DNA from: Cichorium intybus
Taxonomy: Eukaryota; Streptophyta; Magnoliopsida; Asterales; Asteraceae
Length of the DNA: 64,000 nucleotides
Direction: 5' to 3'
Assembly: GCA_023525715.1 (NCBI GenBank)
Contig: CM042012.1
Location: 36,754,189-36,818,188, forward strand
Part shown: positions 18,364 through 31,847 of the stretch, in pieces
How positions within the stretch are numbered: the first letter of the stretch is position 1
Layout of the letters: every line of letters starts with the position of its first letter
Notes under the pieces: model-generated
Databases searched by the model: none
What the model was told of the DNA's origin: nothing
What the model saw: only the letters and a program-made list of their open reading frames with translations
Program-made: the position numbers and the translations under genes

Positions 18364-19119
18364 TAAGGGAATAAGGGCAAAAATGTAATTTTGTAGTTGG
18401 TTTGGGGAGAGTCAGCCTCAGATGGTGTTTGACTTTAATTACACGCGAAGGAAAGGAGGAAAAGGGGTTGGTTTTAAACCGCTCACGGAATCGAACCGGG
18501 TGGGTAATTTGGTACATTTTAGAAAAAGCATTAAAAAAGTCAAAGATAATTTTCTTTGACTTCAATTACAATTAGCTAAACTCTGGAATCTGTAAATTTC
18601 TTAATTCTTATACACGTGTGTGGAAAATTCGTATTCTACTAAATATTCTTGTTTATATCTATATAGTAATAGTAATTATTCCTTTTTGAATCTAAAATAT
18701 CATATTGTTAAGAATTTAATAGTTTGCTAAGAATGAAAAAAGTCAAATAGAGAACAATGATAGTCTCCCATATATATATTTTAAGGCAGTTAAGCTCTCA
18801 CTTCTATTCCCATTGTCATGCTGCTCGTAACTATCCTACGTCATATGTTAAATCCGTCTTGATTTTAACATGCTTTTCGTATATTTGGGCCAACTTTATG
18901 GAAAGGAACGAAACTATTGTTAATTTAATCTTCAGGTCCAAAAAATTAAATAATTAAAATTGAAACGCTTGTTCTAGGATAGTTTTTTTTTTGGTGACAT
19001 GTTATAATAGGTTTTATCGGTTTGCATATCTACACACACCAATGGGTGACATTGAGATCCTGTCCGTATTGAACTTCTTTAATTCAAAATTTTATATGTT
19101 AATAAAATGGCTTAAAGAT
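18364..19119. other. SAUR upstream flank and spacer
   Basis: No gene or defined repeat is recognised. Short frames here have no domain. Confidence 0.4.
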
Positions 19120-19470
19120 AGGGTTTATCTCTGTTTGAAAGTCAAACGAGGTTTATCTCTAAGGGTCATTTGGTTGCCTATAAATAGGGACCCCTGGATC
19201 TCATAATTGGCTGCGATTTCTCTCTGTATTCTCTCTAGAATTTTCGATCCCCTCTCCTCCTAGCTTGGGTGTGACTTTCATTTGAGGCAGGATAATTTTG
19301 CTGCTCAGCTTCCAAGAAATTAAGGTTGGTTTTTCTGTTTTAGTCTTTAGTTTCTTTTATTGGCCTCTAGTTTTTTTTTTGTTATATGTTCAATTAGAAG
19401 AAAACATAGATCCTCATAGGTTGCATGTGAACTTAGGTTATTTAGTTCATGGTTTGCATAAAACCTTTCA
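19120..19470 (+). repeat. truncated LTR fragment related to the TR-GAG-like family
   Basis: It shares an ordered set of words with the LTR at 24008-24778 (opposite strand): GTTTATCTCTAAGG, a TATA box (CCTATAAATAGGGACC), TTTCTCTCT, GGGTGTGA, CATTTGAGGCA, GAAAACATAGATCC, GGTTGCATGTGAA and a final AAACCTTTCA. The 5' half (U3 start, TGTTGGATTA) is missing. No primer-binding site follows the end, so it is a solo or truncated LTR. Confidence 0.7.
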
Positions 19471-22153
19471 ATAATTTCTTATTTAAAGTAAAATGGTGCA
19501 AATATTTAGGTACTTAGACATAAATGTGAAGAAATAGTAGAGTAGGTTGCTATAGTTAGATAAAACAGTAAAATAGGATATTATTGTGTGCAATGTGTGG
19601 ATATACAATAATACAATTAAAATATACTTTTTAATATGGATATTAAGGTGTTGAAACTACCATGGTTCATTACTAAAGCATGAATAAAGGCTTATAAATC
19701 ATGGAGAAACCAAAGACAAAGGCTCTAATACTTATATTCATCTTTCAATGTATAATACTTGAGACTTCTTATGAAAGTCAAGACTTAATATTTGACATAA
19801 GTTTTTTATTCCAATATGTATCCAATACAAAGATAAAGAAGTATAAAATATAATCAACTTATTTGGAGTTTGAATGAAGAAGTTATGACAAAAAACAAGA
19901 CAATGGTACTTTCATGCTAGGGGTAGCGCAAGCTATAAGCCACTAGCACCCTTGTTTGCACGTGTATCCGTGAAAGTTACTTTGATATCAAACCTCCTAT
20001 ACGCGGCCTATACAGATGGACAACCTGTTTGCACAAGTGGTTGACCAAGATGATGACTTCGATATTTTAAGTTCTAAATGACTTATTTGAGCTCCAAAAC
20101 CCTCCCAACTTGTATGTGCAAACCCAATGTGAAATTAATGTGTGCGAGAGCTCTCCATAGGTTAAATTAAAGGTATTTTACAAGGATTCTAACATCCAAT
20201 TTGACGAATCAAGGTGTTAACATATTACCTTCTTTTAAAAGGTGAAACGTAATACTAGAACCAAAAAGATAAAGCGAAATGTAATATGATGTAGAAGTAT
20301 TTACTTAAGGAAATATGTGTTTATCTATATTGGTGTATTCCTAGTGAAAGTGTGAATTTATAATGAAGGCAACATGGCAATACATTGTTCATGGAAGCAA
20401 GGGACACACCAAATGAGAGTTATGTTAACTTTTACAAATGGCCAACATGAGTAACTTTATGATTAGTTAAGTAGTAAATGGAGAACTTTGATTTTGTATA
20501 TTATTCTAACTATAATGTGATGTGTTGGTTTATTATTTATTAGTTAAAGTATGAGTGAAGTTTTCACTAAAATGTAGAACTATAATTTGGCATTATATTG
20601 TTCTTATAAGGTGGTTAGCTTGTTTATTACTTACTAGTTGAAGTATCTAAAGAAAAGTTATTTGCTGAATTGGTTAAATATAAGAAAGAAGCTAATGACA
20701 TGTGATGGTGAGAATCATATATTACACTATTACAATATATATTTACTATACTCAGGTAAGAGCAAAGATGGAATATGCCTTATGTTATGTAGTGACTTTT
20801 ATAAGATATCTTATGGCGTCAAGAATGAAGAATCAATAAAGGTTATTTATGATAATTAAGGAGTAATTTCAATGTACACATTGTGCTTAAATACTAAGGA
20901 GTATGAGGTAAGTTAGATTTCACTTTGAAAGCTTATAGAAGAATCCAATTGGGTGATTTAGGCTTGTTGTTGCTTGCTATTGTAATATTATTTTATGTTA
21001 TTAATTGTTGCACTTTACTTAAATATACAATTCGTATTATTGTTATTACTAGTAGCATTTTTCTACTAACTAAGATTTTAGCTTACCATTTTATGGTTGT
21101 GGATGTGATAGGTTTCAGATTGGGTTTTGAATGAATATTATTTCTAGGATGATATAAGAAGGTACACAAGTGGTAAAAAATATTGGAAAAAATATCTATT
21201 GAGTAAGAGGTGAAAATGTTACATGTTTTCGATACATAATAGTTAAATAGATTGTTGAAAGAGTATGCTAAGATGGAAGGGATTGAGATAAAGACTAGAC
21301 ATGTACAAGGTAAAAATGGTATTTCCATTATGAGTTGTCATTTTTGATATTAAGTAGTTAAGGCACATATTGAGTTTCAAATGTGTATATTGTTGAGTAA
21401 TGTTGACTGTTTAATTTTATTGTTGTTGATGAATAGTTTTGATTTGTAAAACTTAAGGATGCAAATAGATAATGTCGGATTTTTGGTAGAAGTCAAAATA
21501 AACATTTTAAGGACCAATATTTTTGAAAGTATGATGTTAGAAGTTGGTATTAAATCCCATGGCTTGAGTGAATTAGGTAATTTAAATGATGGGATTCCTA
21601 ATCTCAAACCCATGGGAGGAAGGGAGTTATTCATGATGTTATTACATGTTGTGATGAAGTGCATGACTGTGATATTATTTACCATGCCACAATGAAGTGC
21701 ATGTTTGCGATGTTATTTACCATGCCACGATGAAGTGCATGTTTGTAATGTTATTTACCATTCCACGATGAAGTGCGTATTTGCAATGTTATTTACATGT
21801 CATGATGAAGTGCATGTTTGCAATGTTATTTACTGTATCACAAAAAGATCATGTTTGTGATGATTTTTATGACATTATTTGAAGTTATTTATGAAGCTAA
21901 TTACCAAGTTCTTGCATCCTAAACAAAACTGTATATCAAGAATTTCATTAATAAGGTCAGAATAAAGCTTATTAAGAAGGTAATTATGAAGTAATTTCAT
22001 GTTTAGAAACTTATTATGAAGTATGTATGCGATTGAAGTTTAAATGAAGATAAATATCCGATGGAAGTTTACCTTAAAGTAAAACTAAAGTATAATCTTG
22101 ATAAGTAATGTAGCATTATGAGTTATCTTTCATTGATTTATTGTGGAACTTCA
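19471..22153. other. gene-free stretch, origin unknown
   Basis: Several short frames exist but none shows a recognisable domain. Apart from the 38-bp tandem repeat noted separately, I see no structure I can name. It may be decayed internal sequence of the neighbouring LTR element. Confidence 0.4.
21630..21862 (+). repeat. 38-bp tandem repeat, about five copies
   Basis: The unit contains GATGAAGTGCATGTTTGC, ATGTTATTTACCATGCC and AC. Five successive units with 1-5 changes each run from about 21652, with a half unit before them (ATGTTATTACATGTTGTG). Confidence 0.85.
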
Positions 22154-22161
22154 ATTAATAC

Positions 22162-22837
22162 CAGTGTTGTAAAAGTCGGCCTAGGCGGCCGCCTAGGCGA
22201 CACCCAGACGCTAGGCGGACGGGTTCTGCCTACGATTAGTGCTAGGCAGTCAAGTTAGGCAGATTTGGTCAACGACGATCAAAATCGGCTTTAGGCAGGT
22301 CTAGGCGGCAAAATTTTCAAACTTTAAAATTTTCAAAATTTCAAATTTTCGAAATTTTCAAAAGTTGTCAAATTTCCAAAATTTCAAAATTTATCAAAAA
22401 GATTCAAATTTTAATATTTTTAAAATTTAAATTTAGAAAATTTAAAGTTTTAAGAATACAATATATATTATATATTTTATTATAATAATAATATATATTT
22501 TTTATTTTATTAGTAATTTCAATCTTTTATTATATATATAAATTTTGATAAACGGCGGCTAAGTTACGATTACTAATGATTAAAATTATCAAAAATATCA
22601 TTAATTAGTCTTAAGATTCTGATGTTTGATGACTTACATATTTAAACACCTGGATTTGTCAATTTTTATGCTTATTTATTAATTTTGTAGGAATATAGGT
22701 AATATTTAAATTTAAAAACATATATTTTATTACAATTAATACTCCCCGCCTAGGCGCCGACTAGTCCTCGCCTAGACTGACTAGTCTTAGGCCCCAGTCG
22801 ACCGTCCGACTACCGCCTAGCGACTTCTACAACCTTG
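22162..22837. mobile_element. hAT-type non-autonomous element with perfect 8-bp target duplication
   Basis: The element starts CAGTGTTGTAAAAGTCG. Its right end in reverse reads CAAGGTTGTAGAAGTCG, so the TIRs are about 17 bp with three mismatches. It is flanked by the identical octamer ATTAATAC at 22154-22161 and 22838-22845. Both ends carry GC-rich GCCTAGGCGG-type subterminal repeats in both orientations, around an AT-rich core without a coding frame. Length is 676 bp. An 8-bp duplication with CA...TG ends is diagnostic for the hAT superfamily. Confidence 0.93.
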
Positions 22838-22845
22838 ATTAATAC

Positions 22846-24007
22846 TTTTGTTGAGTATATATGTGGAGTATGTTAATATACACTATGAGTTTGAGTGTGA
22901 GATTCATTTATCCTTTTTTATAAAACTGATGTAACTGAAACGGAGAACGAAGTGTGACAAATTATAACAAAAAAATATTGAAATACAACGAGGTATAATG
23001 AAGAATAATAATGACTGTATCATATTGAATGATATGACAGTGACGTACAATAATGTGAAAAACTTCTTAAATTCAAAGATATTTTATACTAAAAATTTTA
23101 TTAGAGAGTAATTACATGTTAAAAGTTTAATATGAAGACAAGTGATTACTAGAAGTTCCTTGGGATGTTTATTGTGTAATAAGAAGTTTATACTCTTAAT
23201 GAGTGCACTTGAAAAAAATTATACTCTTAATGACCACCTGGGCAAAAAAATTGTTTAAGCTCTTATTGAGATTAATTCGAGAATATATGGAAGATATTTT
23301 TAGTAACACCATTATTACCGCAACTTTTTGTTGTAATAGAAGATTCATAGTCTCCAACTGGTGGTTATGAGAGAAGCAAAGCAGTTGACTATACCTTATG
23401 ACTATGGGTTAGTAACTAGCATATAAAATTATGAAGGTAAGAACTAGAATTATAAATAATATAATAGTGTGCATCTAAAAAGGAAGATAATGTATTACAT
23501 GGCCGATTTGAAATAAACTTCATAATGATGTTTTATATGTAGGTTTGAAGAAGATGCCACATAAAGCTAGTTTAGCTTCAAGTGAAGAAGGAAGGTTTAT
23601 GTATGTATCATATGTGGACTATATCATATGTGGACTATTATTATGGCTAATCAATTCACATAGACATATTTTAGATCACATCATCTCATAAATTTCAATA
23701 TTCAAAATGTGTTTAAACGAAACTAAATATAGTTTTTGATTTAATATTAATTCTGACGATTTTAATAATTAATAAATTTTTAAAAAATATTTACAATTTT
23801 TTTAATTTTCATCATGATTGTTATTTCAAATATTAATCACTTCATCAAGTTAACATAATACGTTTTTTACTTTATGTTATATATAACTATTATTATTTTT
23901 ATTAATTAAATTCTACTTGTTTAAAAAATTATTATTGTAAAGAAATAAGTTTTTCTTAATTTGTTACATTGCTTTAAGGTTTACATTTAGCATTATCATG
24001 GTTAATC
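22846..24007. other. spacer, no gene recognised
   Basis: AT-rich sequence with no recognisable domain or RNA gene. Confidence 0.45.
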
Positions 24008-24778
24008 TGAAAGGTTTTTGCAAATCTATGAACTAAAACCCTAAATTCACATGCAACCTAGATGGGATCTATGTTTTCTATCTTTGAATATGTAAATAAT
24101 TTCTAAAGGTCAAACAAAAATTGCTAAAAGAAATAAATCAGAAAACTAACCTTTTAGTTGTTTCTTGCAAGCTAAGCAACACAAGTGTCTTGCCTCAAAT
24201 GGAATCACACCCAGAGCTAGGGAACTCGAAAACCAGAGAGAGGGAAGAGAGAAATTTCGTGGCTTTTATGGTGCCTAGAGGTCTCTATTTATAGTTTCCA
24301 AGTGACCACCAGATAAGCCTTTAGAGATAAATATTTTTGAATTCAAATAAGATAAACATTTATCTATTAATTCAAATCTATTTATCTTAACATATAATAA
24401 TCGAAATTATGGATTATCCGTCCATAATTTTGTTGGCCACTTAAACTACCATAATTGTCACTTACTCAACTATTGAATAATTACAATTCAGCCCCTGCAC
24501 CTTTAATTAATCAAATTAATCACCACATTAATTCCAATTAATTTCAGATCAATTTCTAACTAATTAATATAGTTTCTAATTAATATATTATCACCATAAT
24601 ATATTAATAAACTATTTATTTTATTTCTATTAATTTATTAATCACATAATAACTCAACCTTTCTCTCTCCCGGTTTTCCTATTCAACCTCTAGCTATGAG
24701 GGCAACCTAAATGGACTTTGCTACTATCAGTTAGGTAAATACAAATTATTAGTCATGGCTTAGACAGCTAATCCAACA
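24008..24778 (-). repeat. 3' LTR of the minus-strand element
   Basis: It starts TGTTGGATTAGCTGTCTAAG at 24778 and ends AAACCTTTCA at 24008 (minus strand), 771 bp. A TATA-like CTATAAATAGAGACC word sits in the middle. The flanking CCAAGTGGGAGAC tract marks the internal border. Confidence 0.85.
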
Positions 24779-27700
24779 GTCTCCCACTTGGATAAGTCTA
24801 TAACTATAATTACCAGTTTAACCTCTAATTGATCAGCAAACTGTAGCTTCCTAGAAACTGCTGCCGAACTCTGACCCAGTCAGTTTTATCCATAGATAAG
24901 TGATCATATGATCCTCCGTCCAACAAGATATTTTCCAGACTTGAGACATAGATTGAGATCAACCTCTGTCCGGTACTCTGTTTCCCGATTTCTGATTTGC
25001 ATATGATATAAGACTGCTAATTGAACACATCAAATCAGTCCTGGCTGGCCAACACTTTAGTCAACTTCAAAATTATCGTGAGGCCTACATATATCTGTTT
25101 CCCATCAGGGTCAAGGAACGAATAAGCTTCGACTCATATGCTTGTGTCTTTTACTCATCTAATCGCGCACAACAATACGTTTTATAACATCGAGTTACCG
25201 ATGCGTTTACGCATTATCAATGCACAACTGACTTGCAAATTTCAACTCATATGTCTCCGTTTCAAGACCATAAGATATTATCGTCTCAAAATTGCTCGTG
25301 ATGTAATCCATGAAGCAATATTTTGAGCGTAGGTTTATCCAATACTCAAATCTCTATTTCTAAGTACTCATGAACGTTGTAGCAATCCTATTGCTATGTC
25401 TAACTCCTTAGACAATCTACAAACCAATTCATGACAGTTTTGATTCAATAATTACTTCCCAAAGTATGAGCAACTGTGGACCTTTCTGAATAATTAAATT
25501 ATTCGGGAAGTAAAACATGCGAAAAGCGAAACATAAAATCTGACTGGCAGCTACTCCTGCTTATTACCAAGTCTCCATGAGGTAATCACCAAGTCGGATC
25601 TTTCATAAAACTATTATCGGTTTCTAAATTTCTTTTAAACTTTCAATTCAAGTTTTATATCTATGTCTATATGACCTTTCACTCTTTCTATGTATCCAAA
25701 ATGTCTTACATTGATACACTTTATTGCAGATAATCCAATCAGACACTATTCCAATGATATCTCAATTTGTCATTTTGTCTTTCTCTCTCCCAGCTCCATT
25801 CTGGTGATGTGTACTGTGACTACCCATGGTTCTCGGGGTCTTTAGTCTACATGACTGCACCCTAAGACTATTTCGAGGTGTTATGATGTGCTGGTGAACC
25901 ACACGCGCTTCATCAGAATACCAACGAAACTTTTTAAACCATGAAGTCCTACAGCAGCACGTCCTGATGTAAATAATTACCGATTTGAAACTCTTTTCAA
26001 ATTGTTACTAACATTCACCCCAATCATTTCCCAATGACCTCTCACGTGTGTTTAAATAATCCATTCAGTATTCTCAGCCAGGTTATATCTTGAATCCAAC
26101 TTACTCTGCTCTAAGCATCAAGTTATCAGGACATGTTCATGACACTTCTGATCGATCCAAGAAGCTTGTGGAATCCGATCTAATCTTATTCCAAACCCTT
26201 TTGGAATCAAAAGATTACTTATAATCCCTGTGTCATGACTTTAGAAAACTATTTCCTTTCGGAGACTCTTTCTCATGCATCTTGAATCTTATCAAGATCA
26301 TGCTTACAATAGCTAGGTCTATACTGATGATTTCATCTAGCCGATAGATGTCTGTGAACTGCGTGAGTATGTTGCACCTTCTTTATTTCTTTCATACCAA
26401 GTCATCATACTTTGCAATGATAGGAATCTCCTTTCCTAAGGTTATGCATCTTGAATCTCATCAAGATCATATCGGCAGAATTTTGATCTATCTAAAAGAT
26501 GTTTGCAACCACTTGAGTACGCTGTATATTAAGTCTTTCATAGAGAACCATCTCTTAATTCCAGTCATTACACTTTGTAATGATAATAGACGTTTCCTAG
26601 AAACAGTATGTAACCAACATACAGTGATGGGAGACAACAACGATACTCCCAATGGCTTTGACACGGTTATATGACTCTTTCGAACTATTCACAAAATCCA
26701 AACCTTTTGGCACATGTTTTTAGAATCCGAAGTCCAAACCTTTCTGACATAGTTATGGGAATCTTTTAGGCTATTCACAAAATCTAAACCTTTTGGCATA
26801 TTTTGAGAATCCGAATATCCTTTCTTGCGAGATGCCCGTGGGATGAATCCTGGGACCATGTACCTTTTGTATTGGCATGCTCTTTGTGAGTCTCTATTAG
26901 TGTTATGGTAAACCACACATGCTCCACTAACGAATCACACTGTGCCACGCAGAATCCTCTCAGATTTCATCTTCTATTGAGAGTTCTTCTCTCGGAATTA
27001 ATTGCTTGACTCTGAGTATCGACTCACTCAACCAGATGTCCTATAAGTACATTTCTATGCTGCTTTCTTTTGATGATTCAATTACTCCCAGTGGTTGTTA
27101 GACCAGGTGTAAAATCAGTCAAATTTGTCACATAGACTGCGTCTCGCTCTAAGGTTCTCTTATTTGGCAGCAACCGGGCTCACCAATGCTTCCAAGTAGT
27201 CGGATTGCTTATCCGTACCATCTTTAGTGTTTTACCACTAATCGGTATGTCACCCAGATCATAACTCCTTATGACGGTGACCAATACTACTGGTCAAGAG
27301 AAGAGTATGTCAGGTTTAACAGGAATCCAATTCCTGGTCAAGGCCTAGTGATGACTAAAGATTCTTTCACTTGGCTAATCCCTGAACTCAATTAGGATTA
27401 TTCTTACTCCCACGGTTTCCTAAGAATATGAGTCCTTTCCAAAAAGAACTCTTCTTTCATAGGTACAACTGGGATGGCCAATGAAACGACATTGCTGATC
27501 AGGTTCAGGCTAGTCATGATGTTGGACAAGCACTACATGACCCTGAACTTTCAACGTACAAGTGGGACGATCCCAGCTTTACATATCAGACAGTGTCTGC
27601 ATAACCTACTTAGTCTAAGATGTGGTCGGAATATGGTTTCTATGGTCTGACTGGTTGAATATTCAATTCATCGAATAACTAATTGGAAATGTATCTTATA

Positions 27701-28400
27701 CATCGAGGATCAAACTATTTTGACCAATGCTCCATCATCTTCCCTAAGACACATTATAACCATTAATGTTCTTGGAAGAGGATAAACTGTGAAACATTTT
27801 CTCAGTCTATGTTGCCACTCAGGTTCTGTTGATCTTATACTTCCTTTAAAATCCTTGAACACTTCAAGGTTTCAATCAATCGCTTATTTTGATAAGCGAA
27901 GCCATATTTGTCAAACTATTTGGCAAATATTGTGAAGTATAACTAATTGTGTTCTGTTCGGAGATTCGAGCAATACACAGTAACTTATGTGTCTGTTGCT
28001 AAAAATCTTAATGTCTTTTACATCTCTAAGTAAATTTATGACTTTGTTAATTTTGTTCAAGATATGCAATTATCACGTGACTCCAAGTCAACTGATTCCA
28101 AAATCTTATCCACTGGATTTCTGGTTGATTTATTTCTTGCAACAAATTTTTTTATTAAGAACTCAATTCATCATGTGACTCTAAGTCAAATGATTCCAAA
28201 GTCCTGTCCAACTGGACCTTTGGTTGAATTGATCCTTATAGAATTTTCTTTAACAACCATAATAGACACAATTCATAAATCCAATACACTTTGGATGCAT
28301 CAACATACAAGTTATTGCTATTTATGCTATTGACACATTCATACAACATTTCAAGGATAATTTAAACAAAGAAAATCAAGATTTTTTTTACCAAAACAAG
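24008..28400 (-). mobile_element. 5'-truncated LTR retrotransposon, no pol (same family as 39157-46158)
   Basis: Read on the minus strand, this is the 3' part of the same element family as 39157-46158. The internal region 24795-28400 matches about 41880-45310 in reverse through many shared words, for example CAATGCACAACTGACTTG-like, GCGCACAACAATACG and GGACTTTGGAATCATTTGAC. A polypurine tract (CCAAGTGGGAGAC, 24779-24791) adjoins the LTR. No gag and no 5' LTR remain; the element stops abruptly near 28400, where plus-strand gypsy DNA begins. Short frames inside it are not genes. Confidence 0.85.
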
Positions 28401-28420
28401 CTATCCTCGACCAATGTACT

Positions 28421-29333
28421 ATATGGTGCACCGTTGTCTATCGTGTCAGACAGAGACCCCAGATTTACCTCTAACTTTTGGAGAGCCTTACAAGATAAAA
28501 TGGGGACAAGAATTCAGCTAAGTACAGCATATCATCCACAAACAGATGGTCAGAGTGAACGAACAATCCAGACATTAGAAGACATGCTACGATCATGCGT
28601 GATGGATTTTGGAGGTAGTTGGGATGAACACCTGCCATTAGTGGAGTTTGCGTACAACAATAGCTACCATTCTAGCATTAAAATGCCACCTTTTGAGGCA
28701 TTGTATGGTAGAAAGTGTAGAACTCCTTTATGCTGGTTAGAAGCGGGTGAGACTAAGCTTACAGGGCCAGAGATTGTTAGAGTAACTAATGAGAAGATTG
28801 GAGTAATTCAAGCTAACATGAAAGCCGCACAAGATCGACAGAGGAGTTACTCAAATCTAAAGAAGAGACCATATGACTTGCAAGAAGGAGATTTGGTGAT
28901 GATAAAAGTGTCGCCATGGAAAGGAGTGGTCAGATTTGGCAAGAGAGGAAAGCTGAGTCCAAGATACATTGGACCTTTTAAAATTCTGAAGAGAGTTGGG
29001 TTACAAGCATTCAAGCTAGAGTTACCACCCGAACTTAGTGGAATACATGATACTTTTCATGTATGCTACTTAAAGAAGTACTTTGGTAAGGAAGAGCTAG
29101 TCATACCGTATACGGATTTGAAGGTGGAGACTCCTAGCAAATTGATTGAAGAACCCGAAGCCATACTGGAGATGCAGACCAAAAAGCTGAGAAACAAGGA
29201 GATTGACCTTGTACTAGTCAAGTGGAAGCATCCCTTAGGGTCAAACTTGACTTGGGAAACGTTAGCAGAAATGAAAAGAAGATATCCGAATTTCACAGAT
29301 TACGAAAAGATTCCGAGGACGGAATCCGCTTAA
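28421..29333 (+). pseudogene. Ty3/gypsy (Tekay-type chromovirus) pol 3' part: integrase core and chromodomain
   Basis: One open frame of about 300 residues without a stop covers the integrase core from the second catalytic Asp (SDRDPRFTS), the last catalytic Glu (SERTIQTLED) and the WDEHLPLVEFAYNNSYHSS block. It continues through the GPFKILKRVG and FHVCYLKKY region to a C-terminal chromodomain (VLVKWKHPL, LTWE). It ends 11 bp before the 3' LTR. Gag, protease, RT, RNase H and the integrase zinc finger are missing, because the element is cut at its junction with the minus-strand LTR element. It is coding-competent in sequence, but a fragment. Confidence 0.92.
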
Positions 29334-29344
29334 GGAGGGGTGAC
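29331..29344 (+). other. polypurine tract of the gypsy fragment
   Basis: TAAGGAGGGGTGAC overlaps the pol stop codon and directly precedes the LTR start TGTAAG, the normal position of the plus-strand primer. Confidence 0.8.
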
Positions 29345-31847
29345 TGTAAGAACCCGCGAAAAAGTCAAAAAGGGTAAAATCGTCATTTGTCACGTTGTAC
29401 GACTATTATGTGTAATAATATGTAATAATATAATGAGAAATAAAAGTTTATGGGAAATTTGAAGTTTTGCCGCGTGAATAGTAAAATTTGACCAAAAAGG
29501 GCAAATTGGTCATTTGACATGAAAATGACCAAAAATGTTAAGAAAATGTCAAGTTGGTAGTTAATGGAACTTGGTTAGTAAATGTATGACCTTTGGACCA
29601 ATTATGAAGAGAAGTTAGAAACAAAAGGACCAAAATTGCAAATACTTATTATGTTAATTATATAACTCTAAAATAGAGTTATTTCTTTCATTATTCAAGA
29701 AGCTAATAGAAGTATCCAGAGAAAAATCAGAGAGCACGAGAGGCAGTGAGAAAGAGCAAAGAAGAAGAGGAATTCAAGAGTTCATTGCCAAGGAATCAAT
29801 AGAAGGTTGGAATTGGTGATTCCAAGGTAAGAATTCCTTAGTTTTAACCTAGGTTTTGTGTGTGTTCTTGATTTGGGTTTTTTTTGGGTTGAGTGGAAAC
29901 TGCAATTTCAGTAATAAATCATGTGGGTTAAGTAGCTAATGCTTCCAATAAGCCATTAGTTAAGAACTTAACTCAAAAACATGGAAGTAGGTTGCTATAT
30001 GTTAGAAATCAAGAAATGGGAATTTGTGCTCAAGAACCCTAAAAACGGGTTTGTAAGATCAAAGCTGGTTTTTATGGTTTTGTTGGGTCCAAATGATCAC
30101 TTAGGATGTATTAAGACACTCCTAAGTGACTAATTTCAAAAAGATGGATTTTTGGTGCAAAATATCAAAAACGGGATTGTGAAGAAATGGAATTGGAATT
30201 AGTGATTCCATGGCTTAAAACCTGATGTAAAACAAGGGTTTTAGTCATGGAATGATAGTAAAATGATTAAGAACTGAAATAAGTGCTTAATGGGTGAACT
30301 GCGTGCTACAGTGCTCCAGTCAGGGACCAAAAATGTTAGAATTTTTAAATAACTCAAACGCTAGAAACTATAGCTAGACATGTCCGATTGACCTGAAATT
30401 TCAGACATAACCTTAACATGGTATAAGAACATGTCGGGAATGGTCAAATCCGTAATTCGACCTTACGGAAAAATCACTGTAGCGGCAGAGGCTAAATTCA
30501 CTATTCACGTTAAAACTTAATTTTTAGAAATTGAGCTAGACTTGTCCAATGAACTCCAAATTTGAAATACAAGTCTATTATAGTCTAAGATTTCATGGAA
30601 AAGAGTCGGAACTGAAATACGACCCCTCGGGGGTACTGTAGCAATATACGCGTATTTCGGAGAAAAACCGTAAAATGAGTTATAAATGGTTATACATTTA
30701 TTATAACCTATAGCTATATTATATGAGACCTTAGCATTATAGAATTAATTATATTGAGTATTTATATATATAATACATGTATATGTGGTGCTTCAAACGT
30801 GGTTGAGCACGGAAAAGGGAAAGGAATACGAGAAGTGTAGAGACTCGTAACAACGTCAAGGTGAGTTTTATGAGGATTTCTATAGTACATAGCAAAATAT
30901 TATTTTCTGAAAAGTATGATTTCCAATTGTTTATAAATACTAAAGTTTGGAAAATAGTTGTGAAAGAAGCTCTATACAAGGGCTTAGTATTTTGAACGGG
31001 TTTTCAAAAGTATGATTTGTACGTATTTTGAAAGAAGTTCCTTATAGGAACTAAGATGTCAAAAGAAGTCTTGAAAGTATTTTTAGTAAAGAATTATAAA
31101 ATGTTTGAGTAAGAGTTATTTACAAATTGTGTCCCATTTTGACCAATTTGAGATGAAATGAAGTAAGAATTAAAGAAGTATGAGCCAGTTGTCCGGACTA
31201 GGATCACTCACATAATTGGGAGATCAGAAGACACTACTGGGATGGTACCTCCCGTCGCGAAGTAGTTGTCTAGCTTAGTATACCCTTGTGCTTGAATTTG
31301 TTCCAAGTCACAAAGGGGAGACAGAATGAGCAAACCGAGTGGGCAGATCTGTTCTGTCTCGCGAGGGGAGCTAGTTGAATGAATTAATTAACTTAATTCA
31401 TAAGTTTCAGTTGGTCACGAGGAATGAGAAAGAAAAGCAGTTTTAAGAAAGAAAGTTTTTTTTTAAAGTTTGAAAGTAAAGAAGAAAAAGTTATTTTGAG
31501 ATTTATGAAATAAATCAGTTTTTAGCAATGTACTTTTGATATTTCAAGTTTTGAATAGAAAAGTTTTGGGTCTAAACCCATATTACTCACGAGACTTTAT
31601 GTCTCACGTATACTATGTTTTTGAAATGCTATGTACTTAGGTGAAGGGAGCGAGAGTTGCAGTTGGGACCGTTATTGTACACTGTAAGTTTAAATTATGG
31701 TTATCTGTATTGAGTCTGTAATACCCCTCAAGTTTTAAGTTTGTAAAATAAAAAAATTTAAGTGGCTATTTTATAGTCACGAGTTGTAAATTATGTTTGA
31801 AAACTGTATTTGTATTTTAAATATGGTTTGAGAAAAGGGGTGTTACA
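29345..31847 (+). repeat. 3' LTR of the Tekay-type gypsy fragment, about 2.5 kb
   Basis: It starts TGTAAGAACCCGC after the polypurine tract and ends GGGGTGTTACA, giving TGTAA/TTACA terminal inverted repeats. A length of 2503 bp suits the long LTRs of Tekay/Del elements. The matching 5' LTR is not in the window. Confidence 0.85.

Noticed and set aside
20638..21134. Possible protein fragments at 20638-20859 and 20925-21134
   Set aside because: The frames have no recognisable motif, poor composition for coding and no neighbours that would support a gene.
25138..28333. Short frames in 24008-28400
   Set aside because: They lie in the non-coding interior of the LTR element. Their similarity to frames at 44756 and nearby reflects shared non-coding DNA read in reverse.
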